Assembly: GCF_030209175.1 (NCBI RefSeq)
Contig: NZ_JARVSM010000005.1
Coordinates: 1 to 64,000 of the forward strand
DNA: 64,000 bases
Source: Pseudomonas sp. efr-133-TYG-5
GTDB lineage: Bacteria; Pseudomonadota; Gammaproteobacteria; Pseudomonadales; Pseudomonadaceae
Reading direction: 5' to 3'
Under the pieces are notes generated by a model. The model did not search any database, was not told where the DNA came from, and saw only the letters and a list, made by a program, of their open reading frames with translations. Positions 45,518-54,358 of the stretch are shown piece after piece. Each line of letters begins with the position of its first letter. Within the stretch, counting starts at the first letter, position 1. Position numbers and translations under genes: made by a program.

Positions 45518-45952
45518 GTGGAACACTCGCTCTTAGTTTGGTTGTTACCGACTCTTGCCCTGGTTGTGGGTGTCGCCATTGGATTCCTGATCGCACGCGT
45601 TGCGCCGAACGCCGCGCCCAGCCGCACGCAGCGTCAACTGGACGATATCCAGGAGCGCTTCGACAGTTACCAGAACGAGGTGGTGACCCACTTCAACAGC
45701 ACCGCCAATCTGGTCAAGAAGCTGACCCAGAGCTACCAGGAAGTGCAGGATCATCTCGCCGAGGGTGCCAACCGCCTGGCCCTGGACGAACAGACCCGTC
45801 AACGCCTGCTGGCCTCCCTGCACGCTGACGCGGCAGTGGCTCCTCGTGAACGCCTGACACCACCGCGCGATCAAGAGCCGCCGCGCGACTACGCACCGAA
45901 GACCCCGAACTCGCCGGGCATGCTCGATGAGCATTATGGTCTGAAGAAGTAA
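45518..45952 (+). CDS. zapG: Z-ring associated protein ZapG (YhcB, DUF1043)
   Basis: This is a 144-residue inner-membrane protein. One N-terminal TM segment (LLPTLALVVGVAIGFLIARV) is followed by a cytoplasmic coiled-coil (SRTQRQLDDIQERFDSYQNEVVTHFNSTANLVKKLTQSYQ region) and a Pro-rich tail. E. coli YhcB/ZapG links division with envelope synthesis. GTG 45518 has GAGGAAGG before it. It ends at a strong terminator. Confidence 0.93.
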   Translation: MEHSLLVWLLPTLALVVGVAIGFLIARVAPNAAPSRTQRQLDDIQERFDSYQNEVVTHFNSTANLVKKLTQSYQEVQDHLAEGANRLALDEQTRQRLLASLHADAAVAPRERLTPPRDQEPPRDYAPKTPNSPGMLDEHYGLKK

Positions 45953-45973
45953 TCTGCCTTCGCTGCAAACAGA

Positions 45974-46009
45974 AAGCCCCCGGACAGTGATGTGTCCAGG
46001 GGCTTTTTT
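45974..46009 (+). terminator. Rho-independent terminator of zapG
   Basis: AAGCCCCCGGACA pairs with TGTCCAGGGGCTT around a short loop, followed by six T. Confidence 0.9.
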
Positions 46010-46043
46010 GTGTCAGATGATTTGTGGCTGATGGTTATGGCCC

Positions 46044-46137
46044 CTTCGCGAGCAGGCTCGCTCCCACAGGGTTATGTGTGAAACACAAATTTTGTCTACA
46101 CACTCACAATACCCGTGGGAGCGAGCCTGCTCGCGAA
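46044..46137. repeat. REPIN: inverted pair of REP sequences
   Basis: CTTCGCGAGCAGGCTCGCTCCCACA is paired with an inverted copy at 46114-46137. It lies between two terminators in a convergent gap. Confidence 0.92.
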
Positions 46138-46156
46138 GAGGCCGGCACAGGCCACA

Positions 46157-46188
46157 CAAAAAAATGCCCGGTCACCAGGACCGGGCAT
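46157..46188 (-). terminator. Rho-independent terminator of the OmpA-like lipoprotein gene
   Basis: ATGCCCGGTC and GACCGGGCAT form a perfect 10-bp stem with a 5-base loop. Seven T follow on the minus strand, and T also follow on the other side. Confidence 0.92.
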
Positions 46189-46207
46189 TTTTCATTGCCG
46201 CGAGCGC

Positions 46208-46942
46208 TTACGGATACTGCTGCACCGTACCCGGCTGCTGTTGCTGGCCACCGTACTGCTGGCCCGGGATCGCCTTCAGGTTGACCTCGACGCGACGGTT
46301 CTGCGCGCGGCCATTGACGTCGCCGTTGCTGGCAATCGGATTATCCGGACCGGCGCCACGGGCCGACAGGTTGGCACCGCTGACACCCTGCGAGGTCAGG
46401 TAGGTCGCCACGCTCTGCGCACGACGCTGGGACAGGTCCATGTTGTGCTGGCGGCTGCCGGTGCTGTCGGTGTAGCCGACGATTTCGATCTGGTTCTGGT
46501 TGAACTCTTTCAGCGAGTTGGCCAGGTTGTTCAGCGGTTGGTAGAAGCTTGGGGCGATGTTCGCCGAATCGGTGGCGAAGGTGATGTTACCCGGCATGAT
46601 CAGCTTGATCTGATCGCCCTGGCGCTGCACTTCGACCCCGGTGTTGGCCATGCTGGCACGCAGTTTCTTCTCCTGCTGGTCGGCGTAGTAACCGTAACCG
46701 GCCGCCGAAGCACCGACCACTGCAGCGCCGATCAAGGCACCCTTGCCACGGTTGTTGTGGTCGATGGCGGCACCCGCCAAGGCACCGGCCAGCGCACCGA
46801 GACCACCGTACTTGGCGGTTTTACTCATGCCCTGGGAGCCACCATCAGCCTGGCCCTGATTGTCATACGGGTTGGGCGAGGCGCAGCCGGACAGCACGGC
46901 CACGGCAGTAGCGACAATAATCAAACGACGCGTGGTGAACAT
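46208..46942 (-). CDS. OmpA-family lipoprotein with glycine-zipper domain (YiaD-like)
   Basis: The 244-residue protein has lipobox VLSGC (Cys20). It then has a glycine-rich segment with two small hydrophobic stretches (GGLGALAGALAGAAIDHNNRGKGALIGAAVVGASAAGYGYYAD region) typical of glycine-zipper proteins. A C-terminal OmpA-like peptidoglycan-binding domain follows (about 115-220: ITFATDSANIAPSFYQPLNNLA, IVGYTDSTGSRQHNMDLSQRRAQSV, NRRVEVNL). It probably tethers the outer membrane to peptidoglycan. The Gln-rich tail (GQQYGGQQQQPGTVQQ) is unusual. Confidence 0.93.
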   Translation of the reverse strand: MFTTRRLIIVATAVAVLSGCASPNPYDNQGQADGGSQGMSKTAKYGGLGALAGALAGAAIDHNNRGKGALIGAAVVGASAAGYGYYADQQEKKLRASMANTGVEVQRQGDQIKLIMPGNITFATDSANIAPSFYQPLNNLANSLKEFNQNQIEIVGYTDSTGSRQHNMDLSQRRAQSVATYLTSQGVSGANLSARGAGPDNPIASNGDVNGRAQNRRVEVNLKAIPGQQYGGQQQQPGTVQQYP

Positions 46943-47054
46943 GGAGAGCTCCTACTTTTGCATTCTGTGGTGCAGCGGCCCTTGGCATGGACCCGTGCGG
47001 GCGTTGGATCATGACAACGCGTAAAAATTCCGCCGCCCACTGATGACAAAATAT

Positions 47055-47699
47055 TTAGGCGCGCACGAACGGGTTCTCACGCATCTCATCGCCCAGACGT
47101 GTGTCCGGACCATGTCCGGCAACGACGATGGCGTCCTCGTCCAGGGTGTACAGCCGCTGCTTGATCGATCGCACGATGGTCGCCTGATCGCCGCCCCACA
47201 AATCCGTGCGTCCTACTCCGCGCCGGAACAACGTGTCACCGGCAATCAGCAGTTTAGCCTCGGAAAACCAAAAGCTCATGGAACCGGGTGTATGCCCCGG
47301 CGTGTGCAGCGCCACACCGCAGCCACAGGCCAGTTCCTCGTCGTCGCTGAGCCAGCGATCGGGCGCTGGCACCGGTGTGTAAGGCACGCCGAACATCTGG
47401 CACTGCATCTCCAGGTTGTCCCACAGGAACTGGTCGTCCTTGTGCAGGTGCAGGGTCGCGCCGGTCTTTTCCTTCATCTGCCCGGAAGCGAGAAAATGAT
47501 CGAGGTGCGCGTGGGTGTGGATGATGCTGACCACCTTCAGGCCCAGGGCATCGAGGCGCGCCATGATCAGATCGGGGTTGCCGCCCGGATCGACGACAAT
47601 GGCTTTTTTCGTCAGCGGATCGCCGATGATCGTGCAATTGCACTGCAACGGGCCGACGGGGAAGGTTTCGCGAATGAGCGTGGCAGCAGACGTGTTCAT
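47055..47699 (-). CDS. MBL-fold metallo-hydrolase (glyoxalase II-like)
   Basis: This 214-residue hydrolase has the metallo-beta-lactamase fold. Metal ligands are HTHAHLDH, the His in LHTPGHTPGS, the Asp in IAGDTLFRRGVGRTDL and the final His in AGHGPDT. This short type (YcbL-like) hydrolyses hydroxyacyl-glutathione thioesters in some species. ATG 47699 begins MNTSAATLIRETFPVGPLQCNC; extra upstream residues up to 47801 look unrelated. Confidence 0.9.
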   Translation of the reverse strand: MNTSAATLIRETFPVGPLQCNCTIIGDPLTKKAIVVDPGGNPDLIMARLDALGLKVVSIIHTHAHLDHFLASGQMKEKTGATLHLHKDDQFLWDNLEMQCQMFGVPYTPVPAPDRWLSDDEELACGCGVALHTPGHTPGSMSFWFSEAKLLIAGDTLFRRGVGRTDLWGGDQATIVRSIKQRLYTLDEDAIVVAGHGPDTRLGDEMRENPFVRA

Positions 47700-47819
47700 G
47701 GGCAGTTCTTTCGAGTCGATTTGCCACAGGATACCAGCCGGACTTTTCTTCGTGCTCATTGCCACCCGCTGTCGCTTCAACCAATGAGGACGGCGAACCA
47801 TGGCTGACGCTCGACCAGG

Positions 47820-50552
47820 CTAGGCCAACATGCCCAACGCCTTGGCCCGCGCCACTGCCTGCGTGCGCCGCTCCACCCCGAGTTTGCTGTTGATGTGGCT
47901 GGCGTGGGTTTTCACCGTGTGCAGCGAGATGAACAGCTGCTCGCTGATTTGCTGATTCGAGCAGCCCTGGGCGATCAGCCGCAACACCGCCAGCTCGCGA
48001 CTGCTGAGTTGCTCGGCTGGAGAACAATCGACAGCGGTACGCGCGACCGGCGCAGGAAAATGCTCCAGCAATTGCGCCCCGGCCAGGCTCGGCCCCGCCA
48101 GCAACTGCGCGCGCAGCCACTCAGCGTGCTCCTTGAGCAACACCTCGAACGGTTGCAGCACCCCGCCACTGGCAGCTTCCAGCGCCTGGGCCAGCGCCTT
48201 GCGCGCCTCCGGTTCACGACCATGGGCCAGCAGCATCGTCACTTTCTGCGTCAGCGCCATCACGCTCAACAACTGCCGACCGGTTTGCTGGCCGTTTTCC
48301 AGCAAGACGTTCAGGCGCCCTTCGGCGAGCATCGGCTGGCCCTGGATCACATCGAGCAAGGCTTGTTGCAATTCGACATGCAGCGGCAACTGCGGATGAA
48401 ACTCCGGCGGCGCCGCCGCGCGTTCGCCGGTGTAGGTCTGGCCCAGGCGCGTCAGCCACGCCTCGGCCAGATCGGTGCGGCCCTGCGCCAGCCACAATTC
48501 GCATTTGACCAGGGTGATCATCGCCAGGTAGTAGATCGGCGGCACGTCCCAGATGTGCATCAGGCGCTCGGCTTCGGCCAGCTCGGCGAAGGCCCTGGCG
48601 AATTCGCCGCTGTTGCCATCCAGGCGGGCAATCACGCAGTGGCCGATCAGCACACTAATATCGCGACAGGCTCGCGCCTCGCCGATCCCCGCCAGCAGCC
48701 GCGCGCGCGCAGCCTGCGGTTGCAGGCGCATCGCCAACAGGAACCCCTCATACAAGGTGAGCCGCGCACGCACCGCGTACAACCGTTGCGCAGACAACCC
48801 GCGCAGACGCTCCAGGCCCTGGTGAACCTCATCCAGCGCCCGCACGATCTCGCCCCGCGCCTGCAGCACCCGGGCACGATCGTAATGAGCCAGGGCCTCG
48901 AACAGCGGATTGCCGACCCGCTGCGCCAGTTCCAGGGATTCACGGTTCAGGCCGCGGGCGCGCCACAGGTCGCCATCGGCGATCGCCAGGTTGGACAACG
49001 TCGACAGACACATCAGGCGTTGCCCGTAGCGCTTGGCCGGCAGGCTTTCCAGGGCTTCGCTGCAATAGCGCAAGGTCAGCTCCCGGTGGCCGCGCCCGCG
49101 GGCGATGATGCCGCTCAGGGCCAGCCATTGCGCGAGCATGGATTTCTGCGCGGTGGCCGACGGCGCCGGGAGGAAACGGCTCAGGTGGCTGGCCAGTTCT
49201 TCGGCCGCATCCAGCTGGCAGGCCAGGCCCAGCGCCCAGCTGTACAACACGATCAGGCGCGGGGTGCTGATCAGCAGGCTGTCGGGCAAGTCCATCTTCC
49301 AGCGCAGCAACATGCCGACGTTCTGCTCGGCGAGCAGTTGCTCCTCGGAGAGGTTCTGCACCAGATTCGCCGCCACATCCAGATGGCCGGCGCGCAGCGC
49401 CTGCTCCACCGCTTCATCGAGCAGGCCCTGGGCATTGAACCAGCGACAGGCACGCAAGTGCAGGGTCGCGGCCGGCACCATGGCCTGGGCCAATGGCCGA
49501 CTGCGCAGCAGATCGGAGAACAGATGATGATAGCGAAACCAGTGACCGTGCTCATCCAGCGGCACCAGAAACACCTGGTGTGCGAGCAGGAAACGCAGGA
49601 TCTCGGCGCTGTCGTGGGCGTCGCGCACGGCATCGCAGAGCTCGCTGCAAAAACGCTCCTGCGGCGCGGTTTCATAGAGGAACGCCTGCACTTCGGCGGG
49701 CAGGCAGTCGATGACCTCTTCGAGCAGATAGTCGCGAATCAACCCTTCGCCACCGTTCAGCGCCTGGGGCAGTGCCGCATCGTTACCGGCCTCGGCGACC
49801 GCCAGCAGCCAGAAGCGCAACCCGGCCACCCAGCCTTCGCTGCGCTGGATCAGGTTTTCCAGGGCCTCGCCGCGCAGTGAACTGCTGTGACGATCGAGCA
49901 GGGTCAGGGCCTCATCGTGAGTCAGACGCAGATCCTGCTCATGCAGTTCGAGCAACTGGCGTGACAGGCGCAGGCGCGCCAGATGCCAGTCCGGCCGCTG
50001 ACGGCTGGTGACCATCACCAGCAGCCCGTCGGGCAAATGATTGAGGAAAAACTGCAGGCAACGATCGAGCACCGGGCCCTGGGCGAGATGATAATCGTCG
50101 AGCACCAGCAACAACGGCGCCTTCGGATCGAGGTGCAGCGCCAGCTCGTCGAGCAGACCGTCGAGCCATTCCTCGAAGGCGAATGGCTGGTGCCGCTGGC
50201 GCATTTTCAACAGGCCGAGCGCACGACTGCCCAGTTGCGCAAAGTAATCCTGTAAACCTTCGAGCAGCCGTTCGAGGAAACGTCCGGGATCGCTGTCGCG
50301 GGCACTGAGGCCCAGCCACAGACTCTGCCAATGCGCCGGCAGGCTCTGGCAGAACTCCACCGCCAGCGAACTTTTGCCGAACCCGGCCGGGGCACTGACC
50401 AGCAACAGACGTCCACCGAGCCCGGCCTGCAGGCGCTCGCACAGGCGTGGTCGCAACACATAACCGTCAGGCAGTGGCGGACGGAAGAAACGTCCGTCCA
50501 GTGCCGCGACGGCAACGCTTGCGGGACCCGGAATTGGGGACAGATCAGTCAT
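47820..50552 (-). CDS. MalT/AlkS-type LuxR-family ATP-dependent transcriptional regulator
   Basis: The 910-residue protein belongs to the LAL group of large signal-transduction ATPases. The N-terminal NTPase domain has Walker A APAGFGKSS (54-62) and a Walker B-like LLVLDDYHL. A long helical TPR-like region follows (about 380-830), where inducers bind in MalT. The C-terminal LuxR helix-turn-helix is at about 848-905 (LSSRELAVLRLIAQGCSNQQISEQLFISLHTVKTHASHINSKL). AlkS of alkane-degrading pseudomonads has the same plan and size. The gene follows the DUF1302-DUF1329 genes on the same strand, after a terminator, so it may regulate them and the acyl-CoA ligase; this is inferred from position. Confidence 0.93.
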   Translation of the reverse strand: MTDLSPIPGPASVAVAALDGRFFRPPLPDGYVLRPRLCERLQAGLGGRLLLVSAPAGFGKSSLAVEFCQSLPAHWQSLWLGLSARDSDPGRFLERLLEGLQDYFAQLGSRALGLLKMRQRHQPFAFEEWLDGLLDELALHLDPKAPLLLVLDDYHLAQGPVLDRCLQFFLNHLPDGLLVMVTSRQRPDWHLARLRLSRQLLELHEQDLRLTHDEALTLLDRHSSSLRGEALENLIQRSEGWVAGLRFWLLAVAEAGNDAALPQALNGGEGLIRDYLLEEVIDCLPAEVQAFLYETAPQERFCSELCDAVRDAHDSAEILRFLLAHQVFLVPLDEHGHWFRYHHLFSDLLRSRPLAQAMVPAATLHLRACRWFNAQGLLDEAVEQALRAGHLDVAANLVQNLSEEQLLAEQNVGMLLRWKMDLPDSLLISTPRLIVLYSWALGLACQLDAAEELASHLSRFLPAPSATAQKSMLAQWLALSGIIARGRGHRELTLRYCSEALESLPAKRYGQRLMCLSTLSNLAIADGDLWRARGLNRESLELAQRVGNPLFEALAHYDRARVLQARGEIVRALDEVHQGLERLRGLSAQRLYAVRARLTLYEGFLLAMRLQPQAARARLLAGIGEARACRDISVLIGHCVIARLDGNSGEFARAFAELAEAERLMHIWDVPPIYYLAMITLVKCELWLAQGRTDLAEAWLTRLGQTYTGERAAAPPEFHPQLPLHVELQQALLDVIQGQPMLAEGRLNVLLENGQQTGRQLLSVMALTQKVTMLLAHGREPEARKALAQALEAASGGVLQPFEVLLKEHAEWLRAQLLAGPSLAGAQLLEHFPAPVARTAVDCSPAEQLSSRELAVLRLIAQGCSNQQISEQLFISLHTVKTHASHINSKLGVERRTQAVARAKALGMLA

Positions 50553-50678
50553 GGCCGGCTCTTGTTCGAATGGCTGTTGGCGGCGTTGCAGATGTCCGCA
50601 GACTAGCCTTAAACGAACCGGTTATGAAGGTTGCTGCTACAAATGGCTACAAAAAGACTACGGAAAAAAGTGACAGAC

Positions 50679-50707
50679 AAAAAAACGCCCCGAACCAGTC
50701 GGGGCGT
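50679..50707 (-). terminator. Rho-independent terminator of the DUF1329 gene
   Basis: ACGCCCCG and CGGGGCGT pair around a 7-base loop; seven T follow on the minus strand. It separates the DUF1302-DUF1329 transcript from the regulator gene. Confidence 0.9.
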
Positions 50708-50738
50708 TTTGTTCGAGGATGCGGCCTCGGATTAACCC

Positions 50739-52103
50739 TTAGCGGATACCGTCCTGGCCCAGGTTGCCTGGCTGGAATTCGCTCTTGCTGGCCGAGAAGC
50801 CGAAGTCATAAGCCGATTTCTCTTCGTTCTTCATGCCCAGCGCCAGGTAACGGCCCGATTGCAGGTCGTACAGGGTTTCCAGGGCGTACCACGGTACTTG
50901 CTTGTCGTAGTAGTCCTCGGCATGCGCCTCGGCGACGCGCCACAGTTGGCCGCGACCGTCATAGTGGTCGATGACGGCTGCCTGCCAGGTGTCTTCGTCG
51001 ATGTAGAAGTCACGCTTGGCGTAGATATGGCGCTGGCCCGGCTTCAGGGTGGCCACCACATGCCAGACGCGACGCAGCTCGTAACGGGTCAGGTCCTGGT
51101 TGATGTGGCCGGCCTTGATGATGTCGGCGTACTTGAGTGTCGGCGAATCGATCTTGTAGCTGTTCGAGGCAATGTAGATTTCCTTCTTGCCCTCGAGTGC
51201 CCAGTCATAGCGATCCGGTGCACCGTTGTACATGTCCAGGTTGTCGGAAGTACGCAGGCCGTCCGCCGCGGTGCCCGGGCCGTCATAGGACACTTGCGGC
51301 GCCTGACGCACACGGCGCTGGCCGGTGGCATAGACCCAGGCCTTGCGCGGCTCCTTGACCTGGTCGAGGGTTTCGTGGACCAGCAGCACGGTACCGGCCA
51401 GACGCGCCGGCGCGGTCACCTTCTGCTTGAAGTAGAACAGCACGTTGCCCGGGTTGTTCGGGTCGTAGTCCTTCATCTTGTCGCGGAACACGAACTGGTC
51501 CTGGAAGTACACCAGGCTGAACGAGCCGTTGGTTTGCGGCGTGGCCTGGGTCACCAGACGGGTCACGCTGCCCCCGCGGTAGCGGGTGATGTGGTTCCAG
51601 ATGACTTCCAGGCCGCTTTTCGGAATCGGGAACGGCACGGCGGTATCGAAGTTTTCCAGACCGTTGCCACCGGCGACCAGGTTGGTGGTGGTGGCGTTCT
51701 TCTTGATCGCGGCGAATACGCTGTCCGGCACGGTGGAACCGCGATGGGACGGGTAGACCGGCATCTTGAAGGTCTCCGGGTAGCGCTTGAACATCGCGTA
51801 CTGGCCCGGGGCAAGCTTGTCCTTGTACTGGTCGACGTTCTGCGCGGTGATGGTGAACAGCGGCTTTTCACTGCCGAACGGGTCCGACAGGAAGCCCTTG
51901 CTGTCGACCGTGCCGGCGTTTTTCGCCAGCGGTTTCCAGGCCGGGATCGAGCCGTCGGCGTTACCGGCCATTTCGGCGCCCATCGGGGTCAGGCTCTTGC
52001 CGAGCTTGTCGGCCTCGGCAGCGGGGACCGCCGCCATCACACTGGTCGCCAGCAGCGAAAGCCCCAGAACACCGGCGTGGAACAGACTCTTTGTTATTTT
52101 CAT
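50739..52103 (-). CDS. DUF1329 outer-membrane lipid-related protein
   Basis: The 454-residue exported protein has a signal peptide (1-24, ending TSVMA, with mature start AVPAAEADKLG). The DUF1329 family is thought to adopt a LolB/LolA-like lipid-binding fold and is nearly always encoded with a DUF1302 protein. Family motifs visible are LTPMGAEMAGNADGSIPAW, RVRQAPQVSYDGPG and YELRRVWHVVATLKPGQRHIYAKRDFYIDEDTW. Biochemical function is not established; a role with hydrophobic compounds at the outer membrane is a working guess. It lies 29 bases after the DUF1302 gene. Confidence 0.9.
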   Translation of the reverse strand: MKITKSLFHAGVLGLSLLATSVMAAVPAAEADKLGKSLTPMGAEMAGNADGSIPAWKPLAKNAGTVDSKGFLSDPFGSEKPLFTITAQNVDQYKDKLAPGQYAMFKRYPETFKMPVYPSHRGSTVPDSVFAAIKKNATTTNLVAGGNGLENFDTAVPFPIPKSGLEVIWNHITRYRGGSVTRLVTQATPQTNGSFSLVYFQDQFVFRDKMKDYDPNNPGNVLFYFKQKVTAPARLAGTVLLVHETLDQVKEPRKAWVYATGQRRVRQAPQVSYDGPGTAADGLRTSDNLDMYNGAPDRYDWALEGKKEIYIASNSYKIDSPTLKYADIIKAGHINQDLTRYELRRVWHVVATLKPGQRHIYAKRDFYIDEDTWQAAVIDHYDGRGQLWRVAEAHAEDYYDKQVPWYALETLYDLQSGRYLALGMKNEEKSAYDFGFSASKSEFQPGNLGQDGIR

Positions 52104-52132
52104 ATGTGTGTTCGTCCTGAAAAAAACTGTGC

Positions 52133-54022
52133 TTAGAAGTTCACGCCGACGCTGAGGGCAACGAAGTCGCGATCATCCACCGTGCTGTAGTCGCCACCAA
52201 AGAAGTTGGTGTAGTTCAGACTCGCCGTGTAGGTGTTCTGGTACTCGGCATCCAGCCCGAGGCTGATCGCCTTGCGACCTTCTTCGAAGTTGCCGCCAGG
52301 GCCTGGCGAGTAACCCTTGACGTCGTGGGACCAGGCCACGTTCGGCTTCAGGTTGACGCCAGCGAACACGTCGCTGTAGTCCCAGATGGCCCGGCCGCGA
52401 TAACCCCAGGAAGTGGCGGTAGTGAAGCCGTCGTTGTTGCAGTTGCTGGAGCGGTTGCTGGTCGAGGCACCCGGGCCGGCACCATTGATGGTCGACGTGT
52501 TGAGGATCTGCGAGCAGGTGTTCAGGCCGGCGGTGGACGGCAGTTCACCCGGGCCGAAGACCGGATCACGACCGTAGCGAGCCTCGGACTTGCTTTCCAG
52601 ACCGCCCACGTGGGTCACGCCGACTTCACCCACCAGGGTCAGGCGGTTGGCGCCCATGACCTGGTCGAAGAAGTGCGTCAGGGTGGTCTGCAGCTGGGTG
52701 ATTTCCTTGCGGTTGTAACCGTGCAGGTCGGTCCCCGGCGCGGCGGACAACAGCGAAGCATTGGTCAGGGCGCCACCCAGTGGCCGTACACCGGCGAACA
52801 GGATGTCGGTGGAGTTCAGTTGCACCGGCGCATTCGGCCGGTAGCTGATCTCACCGCTCCACGCGGTACCGGTAGGCAGGGTGGTGGAGAAGCTCAGGCC
52901 GTACAGGCGGATGTCTTCCGGGTATTCGATGAAGTATTTCGAGTTACCCGCGACCACCAGCGGCCCCAGCGCCTGGAACGGGCCGGGCAGCGCTGCGACG
53001 CCGTTGTAGATCGATTGTGGCGCACCGGTCGCACTGAAGATCGGCGCACGGCTGTGGTAGTTCATGAAGTAGGCACCGAACTCGGTCGCCAGCGGATCGA
53101 ACATGTACTTGGCGGACACACCCCACTGCCCGTTGTCGCGCGCGTTGCGGTTGGGCGAACGGCGCACCAGTACGCCTTCTTCGTTGACGTCGACGCCAGC
53201 GGCGGCCAACGGACCGAGGGCGATGCCCGGAATGGTCGAGCGCTTGTTCAGCACCCGCAGGTTGTCGTCGCAACCGGTGGTGACGATGTCGGGCTGGGAG
53301 AAGAACGTGCCGCAGTTGTCAGTGACGGTCTTCTGCCAGTCGATCTGGTAGAAACCTTCGGCCGAAAGGTTTTCGGTGATGCTCTGCGACAGGTAGAACA
53401 TGTTGACCGGAATCAGGCCTTCCTTGATTTCGGCACCCGGACGGCGGAACGCGGAAACGTCGATCGGGTTGATCGAGTTGATGCCGCCGCCGATGAAGGT
53501 ACTTTCACCCCAGTTGACCACCTGCTTGCCCAGACGCACCGAACCCGGCTCATCGGCAATGGCATAGTTGTGGTAGATGAAGGCGTCGAGGATCTGCCCG
53601 CCGGACGACCTGGCCGCGATGTCGCGGTCGTGGTTGCTGACGTTCCTGTATTCCAGGTCCTGGTTCTGCAGCGCGAAGTCATACCAGTATTTGCCGCGGA
53701 CGAAGACCCCGGTATCGCCGTACTTCAGTTCCAGGTCATGGATACCCTTGAAGATCTTCGAGAAGGCTTGCCCGCTCTTGAAGTTCAGGTGCCCGTTGTC
53801 GGAGGTCTGGGACAGGCCCTTGCCGCCGTTGTTGACACCAATGAGGTCCTTGTTCGGCTGCTGAGTCGAAACGCTCATGCCCAGGGAGAGCGAGGAGTCG
53901 AACTGGCCTTCGATTTCACCGACGTTGAAACTGACGCCGAATGCGGGCCCGGCGAGCGTGGAGGCAAGACTGACCGCCAGGGGCAGTTTCGCCCGGCGCC
54001 AGAACTGGTTTACTGAGGTCAT
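52133..54022 (-). CDS. DUF1302 outer-membrane beta-barrel protein
   Basis: The 629-residue protein has a signal peptide of about 29 residues (LASTLAGPAFG). It is rich in alternating aromatic and polar residues typical of outer-membrane barrels, and it ends in a strand with C-terminal Phe (FVALSVGVNF). Family motifs are FNVGEIEGQFDSSLSLG near the mature start, VRLGKQVVNWGESTFIGGGINSINPIDVSAFRRPG and NMFYLSQSITENLSAEGFYQIDW. GGAG precedes the ATG by eight bases. It likely forms a channel or docking protein that works with the DUF1329 partner. Confidence 0.9.
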   Translation of the reverse strand: MTSVNQFWRRAKLPLAVSLASTLAGPAFGVSFNVGEIEGQFDSSLSLGMSVSTQQPNKDLIGVNNGGKGLSQTSDNGHLNFKSGQAFSKIFKGIHDLELKYGDTGVFVRGKYWYDFALQNQDLEYRNVSNHDRDIAARSSGGQILDAFIYHNYAIADEPGSVRLGKQVVNWGESTFIGGGINSINPIDVSAFRRPGAEIKEGLIPVNMFYLSQSITENLSAEGFYQIDWQKTVTDNCGTFFSQPDIVTTGCDDNLRVLNKRSTIPGIALGPLAAAGVDVNEEGVLVRRSPNRNARDNGQWGVSAKYMFDPLATEFGAYFMNYHSRAPIFSATGAPQSIYNGVAALPGPFQALGPLVVAGNSKYFIEYPEDIRLYGLSFSTTLPTGTAWSGEISYRPNAPVQLNSTDILFAGVRPLGGALTNASLLSAAPGTDLHGYNRKEITQLQTTLTHFFDQVMGANRLTLVGEVGVTHVGGLESKSEARYGRDPVFGPGELPSTAGLNTCSQILNTSTINGAGPGASTSNRSSNCNNDGFTTATSWGYRGRAIWDYSDVFAGVNLKPNVAWSHDVKGYSPGPGGNFEEGRKAISLGLDAEYQNTYTASLNYTNFFGGDYSTVDDRDFVALSVGVNF

Positions 54023-54304
54023 CGACGCTACTCCATGTGCATTATTGTTATGGCAGTGAGTACTTTTAAAAACGCCTGGAGGAGCGGGAGCCAGAGCTGC
54101 CCGAAATCACTCCAATGTTGCATCGCCCCGAGTCGTGCGGTTGCCCCGTTCTTAAAAATCCTTGAGCGGACTATAGCCAGCAGGTGGTACTGCTTGATCC
54201 CTCTAAAGTGTGATTTGCAGCTGCCGGCCACTCTGGAACAGTCCTTTCGCCAGTCCGACACATGTCGGCACGGCAAGGATGGCTGAAAATTCGGATTTAA
54301 CAAG

Positions 54305-54320
54305 CCAAGCGCTTGCTTGG
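54305..54320. promoter_or_regulatory. Inverted repeat, candidate TetR-type operator
   Basis: CCAAGC and GCTTGG are perfect 6-bp arms around GCTT; the inner CAAGCGCTTG is also a 10-base palindrome. Size and symmetry fit a TetR-family operator. No TetR gene is in the window. Confidence 0.35.
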
Positions 54321-54327
54321 TGGGCCT

Positions 54328-54349
54328 GGCGCGCCGTTTTCGGCGCGCC
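54328..54349 (-). terminator. Possible terminator hairpin of the acyl-CoA ligase gene
   Basis: Two GGCGCGCC copies pair around a 6-base loop ten bases beyond the ligase stop. There is no T run, so it may be an mRNA 3' stabiliser or a Rho-dependent site instead. Confidence 0.45.
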
Positions 54350-54358
54350 GGCGTACGC

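Larger units (their letters stand above)
54023..54358. other. Intergenic region between the acyl-CoA ligase and DUF1302 genes
   Basis: This 336-base gap contains no recognisable gene. It holds the leader and promoter region of the DUF1302 gene, an inverted repeat CCAAGC-GCTT-GCTTGG (54305-54320) and a hairpin of two GGCGCGCC copies (54328-54349) directly behind the ligase stop. I could not find a clean sigma70 or sigma54 promoter. Confidence 0.6.
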
